A DNA stretch of 64,000 nucleotides from Methanothermococcus thermolithotrophicus DSM 2095 (GCF_946463545.1 NZ_OX296583.1:1368902-1432901), one strand, 5' to 3'. Shown: positions 43,987-54,255, counted from the first letter of the stretch. Numbers and translations: made by a program. The notes: generated from the letters alone by a model not told the origin.

Positions 43987-44757
43987 ATGGAACGTCCTGT
44001 TATATGCACAATAAAAGAAGTAATCGAAGAAAGTCCAAGTGTAAAAACTTTTTTAGTTGATAAAGAATTTGATTTCAAACCTGGTCAGTTTGCCATGGTG
44101 TGGATTCCTGGTGTGGATGAGAAGCCTTTTGGTTTTTCCACTAAAACTGGTTTTAGCGTTGCCAAAGTAGGAGAATTCACAGAAAAAATGCATTCATTAA
44201 AAGAAGGAGATTCAATAGGTGTTAGAGGACCTTATGGAAGTTATTTCGAACCTTTTGGTGACAAGGTATTGGCAATAGCAGGGGGAATCGGTGGAGCTCC
44301 GATAATAAGTGCAGTGGAAGAATTTTCAAAAATGAATATCGATGTAACGGCAATAGTTGGAGCAAGGACTAAGGAAGAGCTCCTGTTTTTGGATAGATTT
44401 GAAAAATCTGGAAATGTTTTCCCATGTACCGATGATTGTAGTTTTGGTTTTCCAGGATTTACGACTGAAAAAATGAAAGAGCTCTTAAATGAAGAAAAAT
44501 TCGATTTGATAATAACCTGCGGTCCTGAAATAATGATGAAGAAGGTTGTAGAAATCGCAAAAGACCATAAAATTCCTGTTCAAGTCTCAATGGAGAGATA
44601 TATGAAATGTGGAATTGGAATATGTGGTCAGTGCTGTGTTGATGATCAAGGACTCTGTGTTTGTAAGGATGGTCCAGTATTCTGGGGAGAAAAACTAAAG
44701 TTCATAACTGAATTTGGATGCTATAAAAGGGATGCCAGTGGTAAGATTATCAGGTAA
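43987..44757 (+). CDS. pyrK: Dihydroorotate dehydrogenase electron-transfer subunit (PyrK-like)
   Basis: 256 residues. FAD-binding barrel, NAD-binding domain (LAIAGGIGGAPIISA) and a C-terminal 2Fe-2S cysteine cluster, MKCGIGICGQCCVDD ... LCVC. It would oxidise NAD(P)H or a related donor for PyrD in pyrimidine synthesis. ATG 43987 is preceded by GTGAT. The last 74 bp (44684-44757) are repeated, with eight differences, at 46971-47044, and the intervening DNA is a small island. The gene remains complete. Confidence 0.9.
   Translation: MERPVICTIKEVIEESPSVKTFLVDKEFDFKPGQFAMVWIPGVDEKPFGFSTKTGFSVAKVGEFTEKMHSLKEGDSIGVRGPYGSYFEPFGDKVLAIAGGIGGAPIISAVEEFSKMNIDVTAIVGARTKEELLFLDRFEKSGNVFPCTDDCSFGFPGFTTEKMKELLNEEKFDLIITCGPEIMMKKVVEIAKDHKIPVQVSMERYMKCGIGICGQCCVDDQGLCVCKDGPVFWGEKLKFITEFGCYKRDASGKIIR
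44684..44757 (+). repeat. Left direct repeat of the pyrK island (pyrK 3' end)
   Basis: 74 bp ending at the pyrK stop codon. About 66 of 74 positions match 46971-47044. Most differences are silent or lie in the last six codons. Confidence 0.88.
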
Positions 44758-44828
44758 TTATAAATAGAAATTTGATTCCAATAGCAATATTGTAGTAAAT
44801 TTTAACTACTAAGGGGGAGGGGGTTAGT

Positions 44829-46786
44829 ATACATATTTCTGAATTACACATTGAAAATTACAGGTCAATTAAAAGCCTTAAATTAAATTTTGAAAAAGGA
44901 AGAAATGTCATTGTTGGTAAAAACAATTCGGGGAAAAGCAATATTATAAAAGCGATAGATATTGTTCTTGGTGAAAAAACTCCACATTATGAGGCTTATG
45001 AAAATATAACTAAAAATGACTTTTTTGGAGGGGTTGATGAAAGCCAAACTATTATTATAAAATGTATTTTAGAACGGGGCGAAGATGAAGAATTAGACTT
45101 ACCAGATGCAAAAGGTTGTTTCTACAAACGTAAATCTTATGATAATAATTATTATAAAATAAATATTGAAAATAATGAAGAATTTGAAAATTCTTATGAT
45201 GTAGTGGGTTATGAATATGAAATTGAACAGCAGGGATATGGATACAAATCATGGATTGGGAATTGTAACTATAACAATATAACAAAATATGACTCAGAAT
45301 TTGAAAATGTTGATAAATTCGCATTTATATTCATTGCCAAATATATAAAGAATGAAGAAGGAGAACATATAAAAAAAAATTTACTATTTTTATATCGGGA
45401 AAAAGATGATACTGCATGGACTGTTGGATTTGCAGGGAATAAATTAAGAAGTCATTTAATCCAAAGTGCAATAATTCCAGCATTTAGGGACCCAAAAGAC
45501 CAATTAAGGGCATACAATTATACGTGGTTTGGAAAATTATTAAAACACCACTTTAATAGCGTTAATGACGAATATAAAACTAAACTATACAAGGCTTTCA
45601 ATAATGTTGAGGAAATTTCAAATGAGATATATAAAGATGTTAATAAAAAAATTATTGATAGTGGTGTTAAAGTAGCATTCCCCAATACAGAACTCTCAAT
45701 ACAATATATTCCCAATTCAAAAGACCATAATATTTATAAAAATGCTATGATTTACATTGACGATGGATTTAGAAGCGAATTGAAAGAAAAAGGAGCAGGA
45801 ATTCAAAGTGCTGTTGTAATCGGGTTATTCAATTATTATATTCAAAATATAGCCCATAACAGTAGTTCTTTATTGGCTATTGAAGAACCAGAATTATATT
45901 TGCATCCGCAAGGTAGAATGGTAATTTCATGTAAATTAGATGAGTTTGTTGAATGTGGGGAAAATAAAAACAACCACCAGGTTGTTATTGCAACACATTC
46001 AATCGAATTTATTTCAAATCTTGATATAAATACCAATTTAATTCTTGTCAAAAAAGACAATGGAGGAACCACTGTAAAAAATATGGAATTTAATACTCCG
46101 AAGGATAGACAGATATTAATTAAAAAACAGAATGCTGAAATGTTCTTTGCAGATGCTGTTATTCTTGTTGAAGGAGCAGATAAATACATATTAGAAGAAA
46201 TGGCAAAAGAATTTGGAAAAACCATATTATAAAAGTTGATGATGAGATTAAAGAATTAGGGAAAAATTGGCTAAATGAGTATAATGTATCCATTATATCG
46301 TGCGGAGGAAAACATGAATTTATCAAATATGCAAATATTTTAAATAAAGTTGATATTCCATATTATATAATGGCTGATTTTGACTATTTAAAAGAAGGCG
46401 TTGGAAAATGTATTCGCGAGTTAAGGCATGATAAATTGGAAAATGAATTAAACCGATTAAAACAGGAAATTTCAAAAAATACTCCCAGATATAAAAAAAT
46501 AGATGATATAACGGAGGGTTGTATAAATATTGAAACCCGTAAATACCTGCATAAATTAAAATGTGAAAACATATTCATACTTACTGGTGAATTAGAAGAT
46601 TTTTATATTAAAACACCAAAATTTAAAAAAGAAGCAGGGGTTATTGAAACCATAGGGAAATCTATGGAAGAAAATAAACCAATAACTGAATATGTTGACC
46701 ATGAAGAATTTTATGAATTATTTAAATTATTTATTAAAAAGTGCTTGAATATTGAACTTATGGAATATCGGGAGTTTAGAGCGTAA
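44829..46786 (+). pseudogene. OLD-family ATPase/TOPRIM nuclease, broken
   Basis: The frame encodes an N-terminal AAA domain with Walker A VGKNNSGKSN about 35 residues in, Walker B LLAIEEPELYLHPQ and ATHSIEF, then a TOPRIM domain beginning VILVEGADKYILEEM. Two lesions: the expected start reads ATA (44829-44831) after a very strong GGGGGAGGGGG ribosome site, and the frame stops at 46230 with the TOPRIM domain resuming one frame away (KVDDEIKELGKNWLNEY ... MADFDYLKEG) to 46786. A one-base deletion near 46224-46231 explains it. OLD proteins act in phage defence (class 2 as GajA of Gabija); no UvrD-like partner is present. The gene is bounded by the direct repeats of the pyrK 3' end. Confidence 0.8.
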
Positions 46787-46970
46787 TATTATGGAAGCCA
46801 TAAATGACATATAATTAATAACCTTAATTATGATAAGTTATATTCAATAAAATAAACTGCAAATTATGACAAATAAACTTGGAAAAACAATTAATGGGTA
46901 AATATATCTTATTTGGTCAGTATGGAAAAGTTAAAAAATATAAAATAAAAATAGTTATGTAGATGTAAAC

Positions 46971-47044
46971 GGTGAGAAAAACTAAAGTTCATAACTGAAT
47001 TTGGATGCTATAAAAGAGATGCCAGTGGTGCCATTATAAGATAG
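46971..47044 (+). repeat. Right direct repeat of the pyrK island (second pyrK 3' end)
   Basis: Reads in frame as KLKFITEFGCYKRDASGAIIR and a TAG stop, i.e. the C terminus of PyrK with one changed residue, detached from any gene. It lies in the 338-bp gap between the OLD remnant and asnB, which otherwise holds only the asnB promoter region. Confidence 0.88.
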
Positions 47045-47124
47045 AAAAAAATAAAAATATTTATGACCATATCTAATTTAAAAAATATATTTTTTATAAA
47101 AACAGTAGAATTAAGTGAGGAAAT

Positions 47125-48723
47125 ATGTGTTCTATAAGTGGAATAATAGTTAAAGACGAAGATGATCCAAGTAGTCATCGGAGTAACAAAGTCAAAGATT
47201 CTCAATTTTCTAATGGATTCAAAAGTGAGGATCTCTCAAGATATTTAATTGAAACAATGAAAATTTTAAAGCATAGAGGACCAGACTATTCTGGAATGTT
47301 ATTTGATGATGAGGTATACTATTTTGAAGATTTTGAAGATTTAGACTTAAGTGCTGAAGGCCATCCTAGAATGGGATTCGGGCACAATAGGCTGGCCATA
47401 GTAGGTAGTGCAGTTCAGCCAATCCCTAACGAAGATGAAAGCATCTGGGTAATCTGTAACGGAGAAATTTATAACTATCTTGAATTAAGAGAGGATTTAT
47501 CAAGGACCCATGAGTTTAAAACCGATACAGATACAGAGGTTATAGTCCATGCATATGAGGAAGAAATGCTGAACGAGCTCGATGGGGATTATGCCTATGC
47601 ACTGTACGATAAAGAGGATAATGTAGTAATTTTAAGAAGGGATTTAATTGGTGTAAAACCGCTTTTTTACATTGACAGAAAAAATTACTTTGCATTTGCT
47701 TCTGAAAAGAAGGCCCTTTGGTATTTATTGATGGAAATTGACGGCATGTCTTTTGAAGAAGCTTTTGAATACCCAATATCCAGGTTGAATCCAAATAGCC
47801 AGCTCATCTACGAGTTAGATGATAATAGATGGTATATTGAGGAAGATCTTGAAAAAATTAAGACAAACTATCTGGAAAACAGAGATTACAACAACTGTAA
47901 AGAAGAATTGGAAAATGTAATCCATGATTCAATTTTAAAGAGAACGCGAGGATTGGATAAAGTAGGTATAATTTATTCAGGTGGAGTTGACAGCACTTTA
48001 GTGGCAAAGATGGCTTCAGAAAATTGTGAGGTCATACTGTACTCAGTGGGTGTTGAGGAATCTGAAGATTTAAAGTACGCTGAAAGAGCTGCAAAGGACA
48101 TGGGCTTAAAATTTAGAAAAAAGATACTAACTGGTGAAGACTTCGAAAAATATCTGGTAAATGTGGCACATGCCATAGATGAAATAGATGTTATGAAGTT
48201 AGGTGTGGGTATTCCAATATACGTAGCATCTGAAATGGCTAAAGAAGATGGAATAAAAGTTGTTTTATCTGGACAGGGTGCAGATGAGTTATTTGCAGGT
48301 TACAATAGGTATAAAAGAATACTTCATGAAAAAGGCGAGGAAGAATTAAAAAAATCTATCTACGAAGATGTCATGAATATATACAAGGTAAATCTCGAGA
48401 GGGACGACCACTGTACAATGGCAAATGGTGTAGAGCTCAGAGTTCCATTTTTGGATAAAAACGTTATTGAGGTAGGACTTTCCATACCCACTGGGCATAA
48501 ATTAAATGAGAGCTCTGAATTTAGAAAAAAGATATTGAGGGATATCGCATCAAAGTATATTCCAGATTACATAGCCTATCGACCAAAAAAAGCTGCCCAG
48601 TATGGAAGTGGCAGTGAAAAAATGATATATGCAGTTGCAAGAAAATATGGTTACTCAAAAAAGAAAATAAATGAATTCTTTGAAAGTGTTTTAATAGAAA
48701 GGATAAAAGTGAATAAATTATAA
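47125..48723 (+). CDS. asnB: Asparagine synthetase, glutamine-hydrolysing
   Basis: 532 residues. N-terminal nucleophile Cys2 (MCSISGII) of the class II amidotransferase domain, with RGPDYSG and NGEIYNY. The synthetase domain has the PP-loop YSGGVDSTLVAKMAS and LSGQGADELFAGYNRYK. An acidic, low-complexity insertion around residues 12-30 is not typical of bacterial enzymes. ATG follows GTGAGGAAAT. asnB and cobY are neighbours in Methanocaldococcus jannaschii (MJ1116/MJ1117); here a CRISPR array and dapF lie between them. Confidence 0.93.
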   Translation: MCSISGIIVKDEDDPSSHRSNKVKDSQFSNGFKSEDLSRYLIETMKILKHRGPDYSGMLFDDEVYYFEDFEDLDLSAEGHPRMGFGHNRLAIVGSAVQPIPNEDESIWVICNGEIYNYLELREDLSRTHEFKTDTDTEVIVHAYEEEMLNELDGDYAYALYDKEDNVVILRRDLIGVKPLFYIDRKNYFAFASEKKALWYLLMEIDGMSFEEAFEYPISRLNPNSQLIYELDDNRWYIEEDLEKIKTNYLENRDYNNCKEELENVIHDSILKRTRGLDKVGIIYSGGVDSTLVAKMASENCEVILYSVGVEESEDLKYAERAAKDMGLKFRKKILTGEDFEKYLVNVAHAIDEIDVMKLGVGIPIYVASEMAKEDGIKVVLSGQGADELFAGYNRYKRILHEKGEEELKKSIYEDVMNIYKVNLERDDHCTMANGVELRVPFLDKNVIEVGLSIPTGHKLNESSEFRKKILRDIASKYIPDYIAYRPKKAAQYGSGSEKMIYAVARKYGYSKKKINEFFESVLIERIKVNKL

Positions 48724-48755
48724 TTTCTTTTTTTATTTTTTGCTGCAAGTAGTGA

Positions 48756-48841
48756 TGGAATTTCTTTGAAATTTCATAGGATTTCCTCACTTCGTTCGGA
48801 AATGGATGTGTCCTCCAGACCCAACCTTTAGAAAAGGTTGG
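48756..48841. repeat. Intergenic hairpins after asnB
   Basis: Three inverted repeats: ATGGAATTTC/GAAATTTCAT (48756-48776, one mismatch), TTTCC/GGAAA around 48782-48802, and CCAACCTTT-AGA-AAAGGTTGG (48821-48841) followed by ATCCAAA. The last is the same family as 28343 and 53182. They lie between asnB and the CRISPR array. Confidence 0.65.
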
Positions 48842-48899
48842 ATCCAAATAAAATAATGTTTTTCAAACTTATTCTTTTTTTAACATCCTTTTAACTTAT

Positions 48900-51800
48900 G
48901 TTTCCATCCTTGTTTTAATGGATGAGTCTTTCAGACACATTCAAAGAATGTTCTTAGAAGTTAATGGGTTTCCATCCTTGTTTTAATGGATGAGTCTTTC
49001 AGACGATGCATACGATGAATATTATCAAACACATAAGAAAAGTTTCCATCCTTGTTTTAATGGATGAGTCTTTCAGACACAAACAGATTTATTGGCCGAC
49101 GATTGGTGTAGTTTCCATCCTTGTTTTAATGGATGAGTCTTTCAGACTATCCGACTAATAAATAACGGGCTCGAATTTCTTTTGTTTCCATCCTTGTTTT
49201 AATGGATGAGTCTTTCAGACATTTAAATAACATCATAGTTTATATTTAGCTCTTCGTTTCCATCCTTGTTTTAATGGATGAGTCTTTCAGACATAGTTTT
49301 TAGATATTTCTTTAACTCTATACCTTCTCAGTTTCCATCCTTGTTTTAATGGATGAGTCTTTCAGACAAGAAAAACAAGAGTATATTTTGAGTATGTTAG
49401 TTTCCATCCTTGTTTTAATGGATGAGTCTTTCAGACACATATCAAAAACACGCAAAGGAGAAATATAAAAGTTTCCATCCTTGTTTTAATGGATGAGTCT
49501 TTCAGACATGGCATTAAAATAAGAAAGCAGTACTATTTAACATGTTTCCATCCTTGTTTTAATGGATGAGTCTTTCAGACTTTTCATATCCTGCTTTTGC
49601 CAATTTTATTAAGTTTCCATCCTTGTTTTAATGGATGAGTCTTTCAGACTCATAATCTAATTTTATTATTCTGCTTTCCATCCGTTTCCATCCTTGTTTT
49701 AATGGATGAGTCTTTCAGACCAGTTCTTTTTCTGCGTCTTTTTTCCAATTGCTGTTTCCATCCTTGTTTTAATGGATGAGTCTTTCAGACATAACAATAA
49801 TCCCGTTAAGAACTCTTGAGGAGAGTTTCCATCCTTGTTTTAATGGATGAGTCTTTCAGACAAGAAAACGAATTTATCCAACACGCAGTTTAGTTTCCAT
49901 CCTTGTTTTAATGGATGAGTCTTTCAGACAATATCAGCGATGAGTGGATCATCGCTGATATCTTAGAGTTTCCATCCTTGTTTTAATGGATGAGTCTTTC
50001 AGACATTATTTATATTTTTTAAAATCAGACCATTTGTCGTTTCCATCCTTGTTTTAATGGATGAGTCTTTCAGACATGAAGAGGTATTTTGGGAGGTGCT
50101 TAGGGAGATGTTTCCATCCTTGTTTTAATGGATGAGTCTTTCAGACGGAGGTGCTTAGGGAGATTAAAAAAATCTCCCCAAAGTTTCCATCCTTGTTTTA
50201 ATGGATGAGTCTTTCAGACGAGATAGCACAACCACACCATTATACAATTGTATAATACAGTTTCCATCCTTGTTTTAATGGATGAGTCTTTCAGACAAAG
50301 ATAGTTATTTATTAATTATTTATATTTTTGTTTCCATCCTTGTTTTAATGGATGAGTCTTTCAGACACACTCAAAGCACCACTTATTTAAATGCAAAAAG
50401 TTTCCATCCTTGTTTTAATGGATGAGTCTTTCAGACGTCAATAATTAGTATGTTTTTTATATTTTTCTCGTTTCCATCCTTGTTTTAATGGATGAGTCTT
50501 TCAGACAGTGTAGGGGTCTGGATTGTAGGTAGAATAGGCTAGTTTCCATCCTTGTTTTAATGGATGAGTCTTTCAGACAAGATTCCAATTCTAATGGGCT
50601 TATCAAATTTGTTTCCATCCTTGTTTTAATGGATGAGTCTTTCAGACGGGATTTTATGTGAATTTTAAGGGGTTCGTTGAATAATGTTTCCATCCTTGTT
50701 TTAATGGATGAGTCTTTCAGACCGCGATGATCCACTCATCGCTGATATTAAATCTAAGTTTCCATCCTTGTTTTAATGGATGAGTCTTTCAGACGAGTAG
50801 CAATAGATACCAACACAACAACACCCGGGTTTCCATCCTTGTTTTAATGGATGAGTCTTTCAGACCTTATATTTGTATGATTTATTTGATCGTAATAAGT
50901 TTCCATCCTTGTTTTAATGGATGAGTCTTTCAGACATTAGTTTTGGTTCTTCTTTTGATGATGTTATTTGTTTCCATCCTTGTTTTAATGGATGAGTCTT
51001 TCAGACTAGTTTTTATTTACTTCCCCTGTTGATTGAAATTGTTTCCATCCTTGTTTTAATGGATGAGTCTTTCAGACGCGGAGACTCAATTTAAGAAAAT
51101 GAAGGAAGTATGTTTCCATCCTTGTTTTAATGGATGAGTCTTTCAGACCCTATAAGATTACGAGCAACAGAACAAGGACTATGTTTCCATCCTTGTTTTA
51201 ATGGATGAGTCTTTCAGACAATTAATTATGAACTCGTTATATGGGAAATTCGGGGTTTCCATCCTTGTTTTAATGGATGAGTCTTTCAGACATGGATGAG
51301 TCTTTCAGATAAAATAAAAACACGGTTTCCATCCTTGTTTTAATGGATGAGTCTTTCAGACTCTATATTTTAGATACACAGAACATGTAGAAAAAGAATG
51401 TTTCCATCCTTGTTTTAATGGATGAGTCTTTCAGACACCTTCTAATTTTCCTAACATCAACTTATCACGTTTCCATCCTTGTTTTAATGGATGAGTCTTT
51501 CAGACATGACATCAATGCCTAAAAAATCATTCTTAGCAGGTTTCCATCCTTGTTTTAATGGATGAGTCTTTCAGACTGGCTCTATCTGATTTAGGGCTTC
51601 CCATAATTATGTTTCCATCCTTGTTTTAATGGATGAGTCTTTCAGACTTTTTACCTGAATGTTTAACTCGTCCCCTTCAAGTTTCCATCCTTGTTTTAAT
51701 GGATGAGTCTTTCAGACAACTTTTTACCAAATGCTTTGGAAACCTTTTTGTTTCCATCCTTGTTTTAATGGATGAGTCTTTCAGACTGTCTTATTAGGTT

Positions 51801-52778
51801 GTGTATTTCTACAACCTCATGTTTCCATCCTTGTTTTAATGGATGAGTCTTTCAGACACCTCCAATGGATCTCCAACTCCAGATTTACAGTTTCCATCCT
51901 TGTTTTAATGGATGAGTCTTTCAGACTTTGTATGGATCAGTTGTTCCAAACTCATCTAAGTTTCCATCCTTGTTTTAATGGATGAGTCTTTCAGACCTCT
52001 TTTAGGTAGGGTGTAATGTCAATAGATTCTTTGTTTCCATCCTTGTTTTAATGGATGAGTCTTTCAGACGAGTCATTACCTTTTTATGAGCACGATTTTG
52101 GAGCAGGTTTCCATCCTTGTTTTAATGGATGAGTCTTTCAGACAATGAAGAGGTATTTATGAAAATAATTGGGGAGATGGTTTCCATCCTTGTTTTAATG
52201 GATGAGTCTTTCAGACCTAATATTGCTTCTTTTCTGGCTATATTTTGAATGTTTCCATCCTTGTTTTAATGGATGAGTCTTTCAGACCCATTTCTAGATG
52301 GATGGTCTTCAATTAACACGGGTTTCCATCCTTGTTTTAATGGATGAGTCTTTCAGACATTATTTTTTTTTAAACCTTTTTAGGTGATATGTTTCCATCC
52401 TTGTTTTAATGGATGAGTCTTTCAGACACTATATATACTTTTCGGTTCTCAATTAAAATTGTTTCCATCCTTGTTTTAATGGATGAGTCTTTCAGACAAT
52501 AAAAAAATAAAAAAGGTGAAAAAATGGAAAGTTTCCATCCTTGTTTTAATGGATGAGTCTTTCAGACACAAATAGTTAGTATAGTTAAGGATTCAATAGT
52601 GTGTTTCCATCCTTGTTTTAATGGATGAGTCTTTCAGACTAGATTTCTGGGGAAAAGTCCAAATTGATGGGTTTCCATCCTTGTTTTAATGGATGAGTCT
52701 TTCAGACTATACTCCTATTGTTAATGCTGGAAATTACATGCGTTTCCATCCTTGTTTTAATGGATGAGTCTTTCAGAC
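48900..52778 (-). CRISPR. CRISPR array, 55 repeats of 37 bp and 54 spacers
   Basis: By eye I count 55 copies of a 37-bp repeat (plus strand begins GTTTCCATCCTTG and ends GAGTCTTTCAGAC) and 54 spacers of about 31 to 40 bp; mean unit length is about 71 bp. All repeats look identical, including both terminal ones. Transcription is probably leftward: the reverse complement ends GGATGGAAAC, giving an AUGGAAAC 5' handle typical of archaeal type I systems. The leader and newest spacers would then be at the right end. CATCC and GGATG in the repeat can form a short stem. No cas gene lies within the window. Confidence 0.98.
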
Positions 52779-53150
52779 CCCTATACTTTTCATCTTTTTT
52801 TATTGTTTTACTAGTTTATATGCCTTTCTATTTTGAAGTGATTTTTCTTACTGGTTGATTATCAAATAGTATTTAAAAGCAAGAAAGGTTGTGTATCATG
52901 ATTATAAATACTAAACACAACAGTAGGAGAAAAGAAGCGTTATCCAACCTTATTTTATATTATTTAAACTCATTAATCCTTAAAACATATAGAATAACCT
53001 TAAAATACCAACATATATAAAAAATAAAGAATCTCCATCGAAAAAAACAGTAATACTTTTTTGCATTTTTCTATGAACAATTTCACCAGGGGAGTATATA
53101 AAAGCAAGAAAGCAAAATTAGAAAAATTAATATGTTATATTAAATAATTT
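52779..53150 (-). promoter_or_regulatory. Probable CRISPR leader
   Basis: About 370 bp of AT-rich non-coding DNA beside the last repeat on the side expected from repeat orientation. It contains two near-copies of a 16-bp word, AAAAGCAAGAAAG (about 52873 and 53099), the second preceded by a TATATAAAAG run, and an inverted pair GTTGTGT (52888-52894)/ACACAAC (52915-52921) that could be a Cas or regulator site. No open frame of note. Confidence 0.5.
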
Positions 53151-53183
53151 ATTTACCAACCAATATCTATTAATTCTCCTTCC
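53151..53183 (-). repeat. Detached second copy of the dapF 3' end
   Basis: 33 bp matching 53255-53287 at 29 positions. On the minus strand it encodes EGELIDIGW and a stop, exactly the DapF C terminus, with silent differences. It lies 104 bp beyond the true gene end, with hairpins between. Confidence 0.75.
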
Positions 53184-53247
53184 AACCCTTTTTAAAAAAG
53201 TGTTGGATCCCAAAAATCTGATACCTATTCACTTCGTGAATAGGTAT
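53182..53247. repeat. Two hairpins downstream of dapF
   Basis: CCAACCCTTT/AAAGTGTTGG (53182-53206), the sister of the element inside aroE-cofE, then ATACCTATTCAC-TTC-GTGAATAGGTAT (53221-53247) with perfect 12-bp arms. Either could act as a terminator for dapF. Confidence 0.75.
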
Positions 53248-53256
53248 ATTTTCTAT

Positions 53257-54144
53257 TTACCAACCAATATCTATTAGTTCCCCCTCGTAAATAATAACTG
53301 CATTTCCTTTCATATAAACGCCGTCTTCTTTTATTTCGATTTCTAAATCTCCACCATCTAAGTGTGCAAGAACTTTATTTTCTGTTTTACCTAGTTTATG
53401 TGCAATTATAACTGAGCTCGTGGTTCCAGTACCGCAAGCTGTTGTGTATCCTGCACCTCTTTCCCAAGTGAGTATTTTAATTTCATTAGGGTTTAAAACT
53501 TCTATAAAGTGAACATTTATTCTTTCCGGGAATACTTCATGGTTTTCTATTTCTTTACCAATAATATCCAAGTTTTCTCTTGCAAAATCCATAGTAATAT
53601 CGTTATCTTCTACAAATATCACAGCATGTGGGTTTCCAACATTTACTACGCTTAGTTTTACTTCTTTTAATAGGTCGTTTTTCAACTTTACAGTTTCATT
53701 TAAAAATACATCTTCTTCTGATTTTCCTTCTATTTTCATTGGAATGTCCTTTAGCTGGAACTTTGGAGCTCCCATATAAACTCTTACTTTTTTTACAATG
53801 TCGTCCTCTATTTCCATTTCTGAAATTCTTAGTCCTCCTTTAGTTTCTACTTTTAAAGGATTCTTTTTTAGTACTCTTTCATAGACATATTTTGAAAAGC
53901 ATCTTATACCGTTCCCACACATTTCTGCTTCGCTACCGTCGCTGTTGAATATTCTAAATCTAATGTCGTACTCATTATCTGTAGGTTTTTGAACAAATAT
54001 AACTCCATCGGCACCTATTGAGAATCCTCTTTTACATATCTTTCTTGAAAACTCTTCTTTATCTTCTTCTTTTATTATCTCGCCATCAAATTCATTTATT
54101 ACAATGTAATCGTTTCCAAGACCGTGCATTTTAACAAATTTCAT
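53257..54144 (-). CDS. dapF: Diaminopimelate epimerase
   Basis: 295 residues. Catalytic cysteines in EAEMCGNGIRCF and GYTTACGTGTTSS, plus KMHGLGNDYIVI at the N terminus and VNVGNPHAVIF. Interconverts LL- and meso-diaminopimelate for lysine. The start at 54144 follows GGGAGTGAAATT; the frame to 54228 is not conserved. Confidence 0.96.
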   Translation of the reverse strand: MKFVKMHGLGNDYIVINEFDGEIIKEEDKEEFSRKICKRGFSIGADGVIFVQKPTDNEYDIRFRIFNSDGSEAEMCGNGIRCFSKYVYERVLKKNPLKVETKGGLRISEMEIEDDIVKKVRVYMGAPKFQLKDIPMKIEGKSEEDVFLNETVKLKNDLLKEVKLSVVNVGNPHAVIFVEDNDITMDFARENLDIIGKEIENHEVFPERINVHFIEVLNPNEIKILTWERGAGYTTACGTGTTSSVIIAHKLGKTENKVLAHLDGGDLEIEIKEDGVYMKGNAVIIYEGELIDIGW

Positions 54145-54255
54145 AATTTCACTCCCATTTAAATTATTAAAAAAACGATTTTCACAAAATAAAATCTTTA
54201 AAAATATAAAAAAATAGTCTGTACTCATTCTATAATATTCGGTATTATTTTAATA

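Noticed and set aside
45204..46232. A shorter OLD-like gene starting at GTG 45204.
   Set aside because: This would discard the Walker A region, which is intact and in the same frame back to 44829; there is no ribosome site at 45204.
44829..46786. A Gabija or PARIS defence system.
   Set aside because: No helicase or separate TOPRIM gene is present; one broken OLD-type gene is all that can be supported.
50457..50735. 92-codon frame inside the CRISPR array with a repeated LKDSSIKTRMET peptide.
   Set aside because: It is only the translation of the CRISPR repeats and spacers.
52888..52921. GTTGTGT/ACACAAC inverted pair in the CRISPR leader as a further kor/por-type operator.
   Set aside because: The arms are 20 bp apart and lack the TATGTGTA/TACACATA core; kept only as a leader feature.
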